From assembly GCA_036480335.1 (NCBI GenBank), contig JAZGGH010000158.1, positions 1 through 40,453 of the forward strand: DNA of 40,453 nucleotides, written 5' to 3'. Position 1 is the first letter of the stretch. Each line of letters starts with the position of its first letter. This stretch comes from JAZGER01 sp036480335. Its GTDB lineage: Bacteria > Pseudomonadota > Gammaproteobacteria > DSM-19610. Position numbers and translations under genes: made by a program. Of this stretch, positions 17,804 to 25,675 are shown piece after piece. Under the pieces are notes generated by a model. That model was given only the letters and a program-made list of their open reading frames with translations, made no database searches and was not told the DNA's origin.

Positions 17804-18138
17804 GTGGAATTTACTGGGCGCGATTATGGTTCTGCGTGTTTGTTACGAACTGGATAGTCGGATCTGTACAATTGTGCCATTGCCAGGTGAAACTGTTTAC
17901 ATAAATGCAGTCATCGCGCATGGAATAGTTAGAGGTACAGAAGCAGAAAAACACAGAAACAAGACAGGCACTTTCAAGGGAAATACAAAAAATGCTCACA
18001 TTGTTCAGAATAATCAGAGTATATTCATGACGGCGTGGTATGCAGTTGCCAATGTCAACCGCATACCAAATAAATTCAGTAGCAGAATTGCGCATTATGT
18101 TAGTATTGTTTTAATCGTTTTCAGAAAGGTTAACCCAA
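17804..18138. other. Gene-free stretch between acyltransferase and Uma2 gene
   Basis: Reading frames exist on both strands (17826-18146 on + and 17811-18095 on -), but neither gives a protein-like sequence, and the + frame runs through the second 17-base repeat. Nothing else is recognised apart from AGAAAGG, which probably serves the downstream gene. Confidence 0.5.
17955..17971 (+). repeat. 17-base repeated motif, copy 2 (REP-like)
   Basis: Identical to 15721-15737 and in the same orientation. See that entry; the pair flanks the acyltransferase gene. Confidence 0.6.
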
Positions 18139-18696
18139 ATGGCTGACAGTATTCAAAAAAATGCGACATACGAAGACCTGTTAGCGGTGCCTGATACGCT
18201 GGTCGCTGAACTCATTTATGGTGTCTTGCATACCCATCCTCGACCTGCACCCAAACATGCAAGGGCTTCATCGTCTCTTGGTATCAAAATAGGTTCGCCT
18301 TTTGACATGGGAGATGATGGCCCCGGAGGCTGGTGGATACTTGATGAGCCAGAATGCCACCTGGAAAGCGATGTTTTTGTACCTGATCTTGCAGGATGGC
18401 GCAAAGAGCGTATGCCATCATTGTCTGATACCGCCTGGTTTGAACTGGCGCCCGACTGGGTTTGTGAGGTATTGTCACCATCTACTGCGCGTATTGATCG
18501 CGCGGAAAAAATGCCACTGTATGCCAGTTATGGTGTGGGCTATATCTGGTTGATTGATCCTGATCTGAAAACACTGGAAGCCTATAAAAATGTCAATGGT
18601 CAATGGGTATTACTCATCACGCTGGATAATGATAAAGACGTTTCTGTAGAGCCTTTTGATGCGACAACTTTTTCATTATCGGCTTTATGGGGTTGA
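18139..18696 (+). CDS. Uma2 family endonuclease-like protein (DUF820)
   Basis: A 185-residue protein of the Uma2/DUF820 group, which has a PD-(D/E)xK nuclease fold. Visible are TYEDLLAVPD at the start, ESDVFVPDLAGWRKERMP (the catalytic Asp region) and WVCEVLSPSTARIDRAEKMPLYASYGVGYIWLIDPD (the ExLSxS...K region). The biological role of this family is poorly understood; members are often multicopy and mobile. AGAAAGG lies about 9 bases before the ATG. It stands alone within the glycan island and is probably an unrelated passenger. Confidence 0.88.
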   Translation: MADSIQKNATYEDLLAVPDTLVAELIYGVLHTHPRPAPKHARASSSLGIKIGSPFDMGDDGPGGWWILDEPECHLESDVFVPDLAGWRKERMPSLSDTAWFELAPDWVCEVLSPSTARIDRAEKMPLYASYGVGYIWLIDPDLKTLEAYKNVNGQWVLLITLDNDKDVSVEPFDATTFSLSALWG

Positions 18697-18746
18697 ATTA
18701 ACCGCCTGTTAATCCTGATAGCGGATCGGTTAGTGAATCAAACTAC

Positions 18747-20009
18747 ATGCGACAGTTACAAAAAAAACTCATTCGTTTATTAAATTTGATAGGTTTTTTC
18801 CCTTCCAGAAAAGGTCGTGGAATTTTGTTTATTGATAATAAAATAGATAAGTTCAATGGGGCGTTGGTTGCTGAATTGATCAAAGAATACCCTAGAGAAA
18901 ACATATACCATTTATCAAGTGGAATAAATAAACCTTATAATCCTGATGTGGTAGAGATATCAAAGCCCTATGAAAGCAGTTTTATAATTCAAAAAATGTT
19001 ATCTCGTTTGAAAATCAGTCTTCTGTTCCTTACTGAAAATGCAAATGTTACCAAACTGTTTATTGACCAGGCGCGTGAAAATGGCGCATGTGTGGTAATG
19101 ACAAGCTTGCCGAGTAGGGAATTAGAGTATATTAATAGTATTGATTATTTTTTTATCCAGAATGAGTCACATATTCAGCGCTTGCACAATATGGGGGTAG
19201 AAGAAAGTCGAATCTCTCTAGTGCTAGATTCAACCCCTCAGACTGATGCAAAGGAAATTGTAAGACTCATCGGTAAAAAAATCTCTTTTAATGCGCCTGC
19301 AGCAAATAAAATAAACTTGAGAAAATTCGGTGTCCGTATTATTTCAAGCCAAATATTCAGACCTTTATACAATTTAAAATACCAAAGTATTCATACAATC
19401 GATTCTTTAAAAAATGAACTAGGTAACCCGACATGTATTCTATGCCTTGGTAATGGACCTTCCTCTATTGATTCGCGTTTAAACTATATGGCTTATGATG
19501 TGCTTTTTCGAGTAAATCATTTATGGTTAAAACAAGGGCATCTCTCCCACCCTGATATGATTTTTACCGGATTAAAGTCGACAGTTAAGGCATATAAGGA
19601 AAATACGATATTTGGGTTTCAAACGCTAGCCAGAGAGGAGGATATGCTGGTAAAATGTTTACCGATACCTCGCAAGTTGACATATGCAACAGCTGAAGCG
19701 GTAGGTTCTGTTAATTACAAAGAACTTGATGCATCTTATCAACCGACTAATGGTCTAGTTATGCTTGCTACGGCGGTTGCTCTTCAGCCTGAGAAAATTA
19801 TAATTGCGGGTGTGGATTTATTTCAGCATCCGACAGGCGCTTATCCTGCGGATACAACTACGCCAAATGCCTATACTTTGGCCCATGATAGAGATATGGA
19901 GCAAGCTGAAATTCTGGATGTTCTGGCAAAATTCAAGGGTGAATTAGTGATTTTGAGTGAGATATTAGATTTAAAATGGAAAGATTATCTTGCAAGTCAT
20001 TCAACGTAA
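18747..20009 (+). CDS. Sialyltransferase-like glycosyltransferase (GT29/GT42-like)
   Basis: A 420-residue protein. The first half (GRGILFIDNKIDKFNGALVAEL onward) matches nothing I recognise. The second half has CILCLGNGPSSIDSRLNYMAYDVLFRVNHLW, resembling the CMP-binding GNGPS...FRVN motif of bacterial sialyltransferases, and later PTNGLVMLATAVALQPEKIIIAGVDLF, which looks like the second sialyl-type motif, followed by HDRDMEQAEIL. I infer transfer of a nonulosonic acid such as sialic acid, at moderate confidence. No CMP-sialic acid synthesis genes are in the window. The gene and its neighbour look more AT-rich than the core genes, consistent with acquisition. Confidence 0.6.
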   Translation: MRQLQKKLIRLLNLIGFFPSRKGRGILFIDNKIDKFNGALVAELIKEYPRENIYHLSSGINKPYNPDVVEISKPYESSFIIQKMLSRLKISLLFLTENANVTKLFIDQARENGACVVMTSLPSRELEYINSIDYFFIQNESHIQRLHNMGVEESRISLVLDSTPQTDAKEIVRLIGKKISFNAPAANKINLRKFGVRIISSQIFRPLYNLKYQSIHTIDSLKNELGNPTCILCLGNGPSSIDSRLNYMAYDVLFRVNHLWLKQGHLSHPDMIFTGLKSTVKAYKENTIFGFQTLAREEDMLVKCLPIPRKLTYATAEAVGSVNYKELDASYQPTNGLVMLATAVALQPEKIIIAGVDLFQHPTGAYPADTTTPNAYTLAHDRDMEQAEILDVLAKFKGELVILSEILDLKWKDYLASHST

Positions 20010-20033
20010 ATAGTAGTTAGTTGGAGAATATAT

Positions 20034-21548
20034 ATGCATAGTGAATTAGTAAATACAGCAAATAAAAGCTTCAAAACACTCAGGCGGCATAGAAAGATTT
20101 TAGCGCAATTCTACCCAGAAAAAAAGCGTGCGCCAGGCTACCGTAAGTCTCCAATACTGGTCAAAATTTCTCCTGAACCGGATGTGATTCCGAGCGAACT
20201 GCCTGCGGTACGTATTTTTGTCGGTACTGAAGCGACACAATTTCGCGCAGAACGCGTACTTATCTGGTCAATCCTGCAAGTACGTGATCCTGCCAGGGTA
20301 TATGAAATTTATTTAATGAATGATCTGGAAGGGTTTGACCGCTCTCGTTGGAAAACCGGTTTTACAAATTATCGTTATGCAATACCTGCGCTTGCAGGCA
20401 AGTATGGGCGTGCAATTTATAATGACGCAGACCAGATATATTTTACGGATCCGGCCAGGTTATTTGATTCTGATATGCAAGGGAATGCTGTTTTGAGTAT
20501 TAATGACAAGGAAACATCAGTAATGCTACTGGATTGTGAGAAGTTAGCATCTCTATGGGAGCTTTACGATGCTCAACATATCGATAACCACTACCATAAA
20601 TATTTTCGAAAAAAAGTTCATGATAAAGGGTTGTGGGGAAATATGAGCCCTGCATGGAACTCAAGAGATTTTGAATATGTTTCAGGAAAATCGCATTTGC
20701 TTCACTTTACGACATTACATACGCAGCCATGGCGCCCATTTCCAAAGGTTTTGAAGTATGAAACGCATGAATTAGAACATCTGTGGAACGATTTAGAAAA
20801 ATCAGCAGATGAAGCCCAGTTTACTTTATTTACCGAAGAGTATCCTAGTAGTCGTTATGTAGAATTAATTGATATGTATGCCAATATGCATGAAGAAGGC
20901 CAGTTAGAGTCAGGCCGTACTGCTGCTGATACTTTTTCAGGTATTTCCCTTGTAGAACATATCCCGTATGTTGCACATCTGATTAAAGAAACACATGCAA
21001 AATCATTGCTGGATTTTGGTTGTGGTAAAGGTAAGCTTTATCAGGATGCGCCTGAGTGCCCTGCAGGATCGCGTTTTAAAGTAATGCCAACATGGCAAGA
21101 TACGCTTGTAACATGCTATGACCCTGGGTATGCACCTTATTCAGGGCTATTTGAAAGCTGTTATGACGCAGTTATTACCACCGATGTGGTTGAGCATATT
21201 CCTGAAGAAGATATCCCATGGGTTTTAGATAAGCTCTTTAAGCACGCTCATTTATTTTTGTATGTTGTTGCAGCCTGCTATCCAGCCAAAAAGATAATGC
21301 CAGACGGCTCTAATGCGCATTGTACGCAACAATCGCCAGAATGGTGGCAAGGGCAAATGGAGCTTACAGCAAAGCGGTACCCTAAAGTTGACTGGGTGTT
21401 ATGTACACAAGAAAAAAGTGTATTTGCATTCAAGCAGCGTAAGAAACTTACGAAAAAAGGAATGCTGAACCGCTTTTTTTCAGGGCGAGGACAGCATAGT
21501 GATGAATTTCGTACTATTCAGTCAATACGTATGATCAATAAATCTTAG
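20034..21548 (+). CDS. GT8-like glycosyltransferase fused to SAM methyltransferase
   Basis: A 504-residue two-domain protein. Residues about 55-290 form a GT8-like transferase: VRIFVGTEATQFRAERVLIWSI, the DxD-type metal site RAIYNDADQIYF, VMLLDCEKL and LLHFTTLHTQPWRPFP. Residues about 315-460 resemble a class I methyltransferase: SLLDFGCGKGKLYQ (motif I) and YDAVITTDVVEHIPEEDIPWVL. The first domain is a paralogue of the enzyme at 10912. Start supported by GGAGA 8 bases upstream. It follows the sialyltransferase-like gene by 24 bases and is likely in the same operon. One polypeptide could add a sugar and methylate it, or cap a chain. Confidence 0.8.
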   Translation: MHSELVNTANKSFKTLRRHRKILAQFYPEKKRAPGYRKSPILVKISPEPDVIPSELPAVRIFVGTEATQFRAERVLIWSILQVRDPARVYEIYLMNDLEGFDRSRWKTGFTNYRYAIPALAGKYGRAIYNDADQIYFTDPARLFDSDMQGNAVLSINDKETSVMLLDCEKLASLWELYDAQHIDNHYHKYFRKKVHDKGLWGNMSPAWNSRDFEYVSGKSHLLHFTTLHTQPWRPFPKVLKYETHELEHLWNDLEKSADEAQFTLFTEEYPSSRYVELIDMYANMHEEGQLESGRTAADTFSGISLVEHIPYVAHLIKETHAKSLLDFGCGKGKLYQDAPECPAGSRFKVMPTWQDTLVTCYDPGYAPYSGLFESCYDAVITTDVVEHIPEEDIPWVLDKLFKHAHLFLYVVAACYPAKKIMPDGSNAHCTQQSPEWWQGQMELTAKRYPKVDWVLCTQEKSVFAFKQRKKLTKKGMLNRFFSGRGQHSDEFRTIQSIRMINKS

Positions 21549-21562
21549 GCAGTAACTTAGTC

Positions 21563-21615
21563 GGCTGCCCCATGCATTGCCAGAATATCTTAATGCAGTG
21601 TTTGCTTAGGCAGCC
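21563..21615. terminator. Nested inverted repeat between convergent genes
   Basis: GGCTGCC at 21563-21569 pairs with GGCAGCC at 21609-21615. Inside, TGCATT (21573-21578) pairs with AATGCA (21592-21597). It sits between the fusion glycosyltransferase gene and the oppositely oriented ELM1-like gene, so a bidirectional transcription stop is likely, though no long T run follows. Confidence 0.4.
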
Positions 21616-21617
21616 AT

Positions 21618-22706
21618 TTAGTGACAGTTATAAAACAGCTCGCGTTTAATAGCATCAATTACAGTTTGTAACTCATTGTCGAATAAGGCGCTGTTCGTTA
21701 TAAAAGGGTGGCCAAATGGCGCTGCTAATTTTTTTTCGTAGAGTATTTTTTGCATGGCTGTTAAATCACGTGGATAGCGCAGTAGCCCCAGTTTGATTAA
21801 TAGGAGCAATATGTGGTGAACTATATGATTTCTATCAAAATGGCTTAATACTTTAATGTATTTTTGTTGAAAAAAAGAAAAAATAGTTTTTCTGTAAGGT
21901 AGTTCGAAGATAATTAAAGGATTTCCAGATTTGGCAATTTCGACCATCATTGAAATGCTGTCACCAGTGACAATAAATTGATCGGCTAGAGCCATTAATC
22001 CTGTATATGGATTATTTGTATCATTTGGTTTCCAGCAATATAAAATCGCATTGTCTGGTAGGTTATTTTTGATGTATTTAGTGACCGACTCTGGTGTCCG
22101 CCGGCTTGTGGTTAAATAAATAGTCCCTTCCTGATAATGTTTATTTATTCCATTAAGTAATTTTTCTACGACCTTTGTGTTTAATTTGAAAGGAAATGTT
22201 GGCCCACCAAGCATAACTGCAGTTAATGGTTTGGGTAATGATGACAATGGTTGTCGCCATTGTTTTCTTGCTTGTGCAATTGTGTCGTTAGAAACCCGCA
22301 TGAGTGGGAAATTTAGCCGTATTGTTTTCAATGAAGATTGCATCAAATGCTGAGGAGACAAAATTATTAGTGAAAATTTTTCTTCCCAGCGTTTAGGACG
22401 GCCCAGCAATACAATCTTACAGGCGTTATCTGATTGTTCCTGAATCCACAATGCCGCCATAGAGGGACGGCGGCCTATGGTAATGATGAGATCTGGCCAG
22501 GGCGGTTCCAGTTCGTCAGATTTTTCAGGATCAAGATGTTCAAGGCTGATTTTATAGCGCGGTTTGCCTAGTACAAATTCCGGTTTTGGGATGAGCCGTC
22601 GGATTTCATAGGGCAATTCCAGCGCTTCAGCCAGGATTTCAATCTGTGCGTTATCACCCGGTTTGTCGCCAATAACCAGCCATATCAGCGGTGTTTTGTT
22701 ATTCAT
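21618..22706 (-). CDS. ELM1-like (Mito_fiss_Elm1 family) putative nucleotide-sugar binding protein
   Basis: About 362 residues of the family named after the plant mitochondrial fission factor ELM1, whose bacterial members look like GT-B glycosyltransferases and often sit in LPS or capsule regions. Visible are WLVIGDKPGDNAQIEILAEAL at the start, PDLIITIGRRPSMAALWIQ, VMLGGPTFPFKLN, IYLTTSRRTPESV and ALADQFIVTGDSISMMVEIAKSGNPLIIFELP. The ATG at 22706 places the first motif close to the N-terminus; a GTG at 22733 is in frame. Function in bacteria is not established. A MITE-like element lies just upstream. Confidence 0.8.
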   Translation of the reverse strand: MNNKTPLIWLVIGDKPGDNAQIEILAEALELPYEIRRLIPKPEFVLGKPRYKISLEHLDPEKSDELEPPWPDLIITIGRRPSMAALWIQEQSDNACKIVLLGRPKRWEEKFSLIILSPQHLMQSSLKTIRLNFPLMRVSNDTIAQARKQWRQPLSSLPKPLTAVMLGGPTFPFKLNTKVVEKLLNGINKHYQEGTIYLTTSRRTPESVTKYIKNNLPDNAILYCWKPNDTNNPYTGLMALADQFIVTGDSISMMVEIAKSGNPLIIFELPYRKTIFSFFQQKYIKVLSHFDRNHIVHHILLLLIKLGLLRYPRDLTAMQKILYEKKLAAPFGHPFITNSALFDNELQTVIDAIKRELFYNCH

Positions 22707-22749
22707 GCGGCAGTAGTTTACATGTACCAGCACTGCGTTGCAGGCTTAA

Positions 22750-22891
22750 GGGCGCTTCTTTAATTGTCTTTTCGCCCGATTTCTTCGTTGGATGAATTTT
22801 TGCGGTCCTCATGTATGCTTTAATACACTGTGGTTCTCAAAATTCATCCGCCTTGAAATCAGACAAAAATCCTGATTAATAAAGGTGCGTC
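22750..22891. mobile_element. MITE-like palindromic element, family 1, copy A
   Basis: About 142 bases with terminal inverted repeats GGGCGCTTCTTTAAT and ATTAATAAAGGTGCGT. Subterminal inverted repeats built on GGATGAATTTT and AAAATTCATCC lie inside. The flanks TTAA and CTAA look like a degenerate 4-base target duplication. The same sequence occurs inverted at 31836 and, shortened, at 33270. It carries no gene. It separates the ELM1-like gene from the second pilin operon. Confidence 0.8.
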
Positions 22892-22913
22892 TAACAAAGA
22901 GGCATCAATTGAT

Positions 22914-23315
22914 TCAATTTTCTGGTTGTTCATTGTGGTGGATTCCCCATGCCCCAGATGTGTATCCGGAGGGTTGTCTGGCAGAGCTGAGGCTGGTTTT
23001 TCCCTGACCCCATAGTATATTGACTGACAAATTTGTAATGCCGTTTGACTGCTGTACGGACCAGCGACGAGTATAGTCGGTGGTATTGATCGTTGTTGTG
23101 TCATTACCCGTTGCAATTTGTTGATTGGTGGGTAATGAAAAATCGAGTTCTTCCATTTTTTCGGTCGCCAGTGACATTGCCTGATTCCTTTCTGTCGTTA
23201 GTCGAGTGTTTTGCCAAAGGGTTATTTGCAGTTTTGCAATAGCCATGTAGCCGCTACTTATCAGGCTGATTGCGAGTAGAACTTCTAGCAGGGTGATGCC
23301 TTTTTGTGGGTTCAC
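22914..23315 (-). CDS. PilV/GspI-like minor pilin, second cluster
   Basis: A 133-residue pseudopilin-like protein: QKG/ITLLEVLLAISLISSGYMAIAKLQ at the N-terminus, with Glu at +5, and a small variable C-terminal domain (RRWSVQQSNGITNLSVNILWGQGK) typical of PilV/GspI. The GTG at 23315 is chosen because GGAGA lies about 8 bases before it and it overlaps the upstream stop as GTGA; a TTG at 23330 is the alternative. It is the last gene of a four-gene operon whose order matches ppdA-ppdB-ygdB-ppdC of E. coli. Confidence 0.82.
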   Translation of the reverse strand: MNPQKGITLLEVLLAISLISSGYMAIAKLQITLWQNTRLTTERNQAMSLATEKMEELDFSLPTNQQIATGNDTTTINTTDYTRRWSVQQSNGITNLSVNILWGQGKTSLSSARQPSGYTSGAWGIHHNEQPEN

Positions 23316-24385
23316 TGAAAATCTCTCCAACTGCCTGCAAGAATAGCTGTGTCAATGATGGGGAAGCCACTAGTGCCCGGAGATAGTGGCTGCGTGATCA
23401 GGGTGAGTTGTGAATCAATCAGATCAAGATCACCGCTGATGGCAAGCATGCCGGAGATTGTTGCTTCTGCCTGTAATGGCTGTATCAGACAATCGCTCTG
23501 ATAAAATACAATGCCAACGAGATTGACCCCACTGCCGATGCCTGGGCAGCCGATGGATTCTGGAAATACAAGGATGACCGGATGGCTGTTACTGCCAAGT
23601 GAGGTTGTCCATTGCGCATTTGTCAGATCTGATGGAGTGACTAGCCAGTAATGTCTGTCCTCGACGGATAACCCGGCATCAATTTCTTGTGTAACCAGGG
23701 ATAAAAATCCATCGTTTGTGATAACAAACAGATAATTCCATAACGCATCTTCGGTAAATGCAGATGGGCTCATTTGCCCGCCATGCAGATCAAACCCTGT
23801 CAGGGTGTGGCAGTCACTTTCAGCCGATGTTCTGATTCGGTCTGTTGCCGGGCTGAGATCATATGCGAGTATATCAATCTGACTGGCGGTGGTATTGATG
23901 CAGCCATCGACAATCAACGCTGCGGCTGATTCGGCAGCTGCACTCAATAGACTGTGTGGTCTGACCAGAATATCGATGCTTGCCAGTTCCTGGTTTGAGT
24001 CATTAATAACAGAGATCTGGATGGCGATAGTCATCGGATCAGTTGTTTGCCTGGTTAGTGTGATTATCGCAGTCGGTTGCAACAGGTTATAACTCCCGGC
24101 AGATAAAAGTGTTGGCGAAATATCACTGCTTTCATAACCATTATTTTCTACCCATGTCAGTTCCAAAAGATGTCCAGTCAGGTAGGTTTGTGTTGCTTCG
24201 AGCAGTGACTGGATATGGTAGCGTTGTTCAATAGCCACTTTTTCGCTGATATTTTCCATAATATGCAGCGATTGTATTTTGCTGGATGCGATCACCATAA
24301 GACTGGTTAACATCAGTAGCAGCAAACTGATAAAGAGTGTCGAGAAACCCGTTTGTCGGGGTGGCTGGTGGTTATTTCTAGTCAT
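23312..24385 (-). CDS. PilX-like (YgdB-like) minor pilin component, second cluster
   Basis: About 357 residues with the N-terminal hydrophobic stretch QTGFSTLFISLLLLMLTSLMVIASSK, which has the PilX/YgdB character (no Glu at +5). SEKVAIEQRYHIQSLLEATQTYLTG follows, like the PilX helix region. It is roughly twice the usual PilX size; the extra C-terminal part (from about residue 140) is not recognised. The ATG at 24385 has GGAAGG about 8 bases upstream and overlaps the previous gene by 8 bases. It is probably a tip component used in place of PilX with the second pilin set. Confidence 0.7.
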   Translation of the reverse strand: MTRNNHQPPRQTGFSTLFISLLLLMLTSLMVIASSKIQSLHIMENISEKVAIEQRYHIQSLLEATQTYLTGHLLELTWVENNGYESSDISPTLLSAGSYNLLQPTAIITLTRQTTDPMTIAIQISVINDSNQELASIDILVRPHSLLSAAAESAAALIVDGCINTTASQIDILAYDLSPATDRIRTSAESDCHTLTGFDLHGGQMSPSAFTEDALWNYLFVITNDGFLSLVTQEIDAGLSVEDRHYWLVTPSDLTNAQWTTSLGSNSHPVILVFPESIGCPGIGSGVNLVGIVFYQSDCLIQPLQAEATISGMLAISGDLDLIDSQLTLITQPLSPGTSGFPIIDTAILAGSWRDFQ

Positions 24386-25109
24386 CAGTTTGCCCTTCCA
24401 GTTTGTCATTGCGGACAGCGAATGTTCTGTTCACGGTGATTGAAGGCAGGCTTGAGTTTTTCAGTTGAGCCGTTATCTGTAGAGAAACAAGACGTCGAAA
24501 CTGTCTGTTGTTGCTGTCATTGCAAGCAGCATCCCTGTCATCAAGATTTGTGCAATGTTCGTGAATGGTTGCTCTGAAACTGAGGATGCTTAGCTGTTTA
24601 TCTGTCAGTGATTGCCAGCGACCGCTATTGCAACTGAACGAGGTACCTGCATAGCGTATTTGCAAATTCTTTCTTTTCAGGCGAAAACCGAACTGCTCAA
24701 CATTATCGCTATCCGTGTTGTCAGCACATGGGGTTGCGCATTGCCCAACACCGACTTTGCCATCCATATCGATATCATAAGCATAGAGGATGCAGGAGTT
24801 TGCCGTTTCAGCTGCAACAGTGGCACTTTGAATATCGTTTTCAGGTGATTGAAACGGGTTATTGTCAAGCCTGTCCTGTGTCGTATCAAAGTGCCAGTAG
24901 CCACTGCGTCTGATTTCGGTTTCCATCAGATAAAGCAAATCATGTGCGGTATCTGACAAATATTCCATTTGCAGTTGTTGGCTCAGGTTTGCTGTTGTCG
25001 ATGCGTAAATCGTGGTGATGGTCATGACTGTGGCGAGGCTAAGCACACTTGCAATGAGAATTTCTACCAGGGTAAAACCCTTTTGTCTGCCATCTCGGAG
25101 TTTTAGCAT
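24378..25109 (-). CDS. PilW/GspJ-like minor pilin, second cluster
   Basis: A 243-residue prepilin-like protein. It has the peptidase site QKG/FTLVEILIASVLSLATVMTITTIYAS, then a PilW-type helix region (LLYLMETEIRRSGYW) and a cysteine-containing C-terminal domain. It starts 7 bases inside the end of the GspH-like gene. Position two in the operon corresponds to ppdB (GspJ-like) in the E. coli arrangement. Confidence 0.85.
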   Translation of the reverse strand: MLKLRDGRQKGFTLVEILIASVLSLATVMTITTIYASTTANLSQQLQMEYLSDTAHDLLYLMETEIRRSGYWHFDTTQDRLDNNPFQSPENDIQSATVAAETANSCILYAYDIDMDGKVGVGQCATPCADNTDSDNVEQFGFRLKRKNLQIRYAGTSFSCNSGRWQSLTDKQLSILSFRATIHEHCTNLDDRDAACNDSNNRQFRRLVSLQITAQLKNSSLPSITVNRTFAVRNDKLEGQTDD

Positions 25110-25546
25110 GATGTATATACACTGCTATTGGCAGAGCAGATTCTGACACGTCCCAGCAGGCTGACAATAATGGATACCTGGCTGCCTGCAGATCCGGTTA
25201 GATTCAGTTTGCCGTTTCTTGCAAACCCTCGTTGGGCATAAAAGACAATGGTGTTTCCGCCGCCAAAGGCAAACCGGGATAACGAAACAGTGGAGAAATC
25301 TGTACAGTTGTCGGCATAACACCATCTGGCAGTCGAAAAACTCATGCTCTGGTTAATGCCTGATTGAATGGCATTCATTCTGGCCTGGCGCATGTCTGCC
25401 ACCAGCGTTTCAGCGCTGGAACGAAGTTGTGCCTGTTCTATTATTGTGCGGAAAGAGGGAGTAGCCAGTCGGGAAAATATGCCGACAAGCGCAATGGTCA
25501 GTAGTAATTCTATCAGGGTATAACCCGATTGCCTGCGATCATCCAT
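25103..25546 (-). CDS. GspH/FimT-like minor pilin, second cluster
   Basis: A 147-residue GspH-type pseudopilin starting MDDRRQSG/YTLIELLLTIALVGIFSRLATPSF. RSSAETLVADMRQARMNAIQSG follows, the standard GspH helix, with a small C-terminal domain carrying cysteine pairs (CYADNC and ICSANSSVYTSC). The ATG at 25546 gives a normal prepilin leader; the upstream frame extends to 25663 but into the divergent promoter region. It is the first gene of the second minor-pilin operon, next to thiO, where Pseudomonas has fimT. Confidence 0.86.
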   Translation of the reverse strand: MDDRRQSGYTLIELLLTIALVGIFSRLATPSFRTIIEQAQLRSSAETLVADMRQARMNAIQSGINQSMSFSTARWCYADNCTDFSTVSLSRFAFGGGNTIVFYAQRGFARNGKLNLTGSAGSQVSIIVSLLGRVRICSANSSVYTSC

Positions 25547-25606
25547 GATCTGGCTCCTAAATGTTGAGTGGGTCAAGTATCCAGTGCTTCCTGCGCTGGA
25601 GATTTT

Positions 25607-25636
25607 ATTATACGATGCAATTTCATCTTTTGTCAC
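25607..25636 (-). promoter_or_regulatory. Sigma-70-type promoter for the second minor-pilin operon
   Basis: On the minus strand, GTGACA (25631-25636) and TATAAT (25607-25612) are separated by 18 bases, about 60 bases before the GspH-like start codon. Only one mismatch to the -35 consensus. Confidence 0.55.
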
Positions 25637-25675
25637 GGACGAGAAAAGATTTATTGGGCACACAAGGAGAGTGGT

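Noticed and set aside
17826..18146. A 106-codon frame upstream of and overlapping the Uma2 gene by 8 bases, like a coupled small gene
   Set aside because: It runs through the 17-base repeat, the composition is not protein-like, no domain is recognised, and a competing frame exists on the other strand.
22859..23116. An 85-codon minus-strand frame
   Set aside because: It lies inside the PilV-like gene in another frame and runs into the MITE-like element; a shadow.
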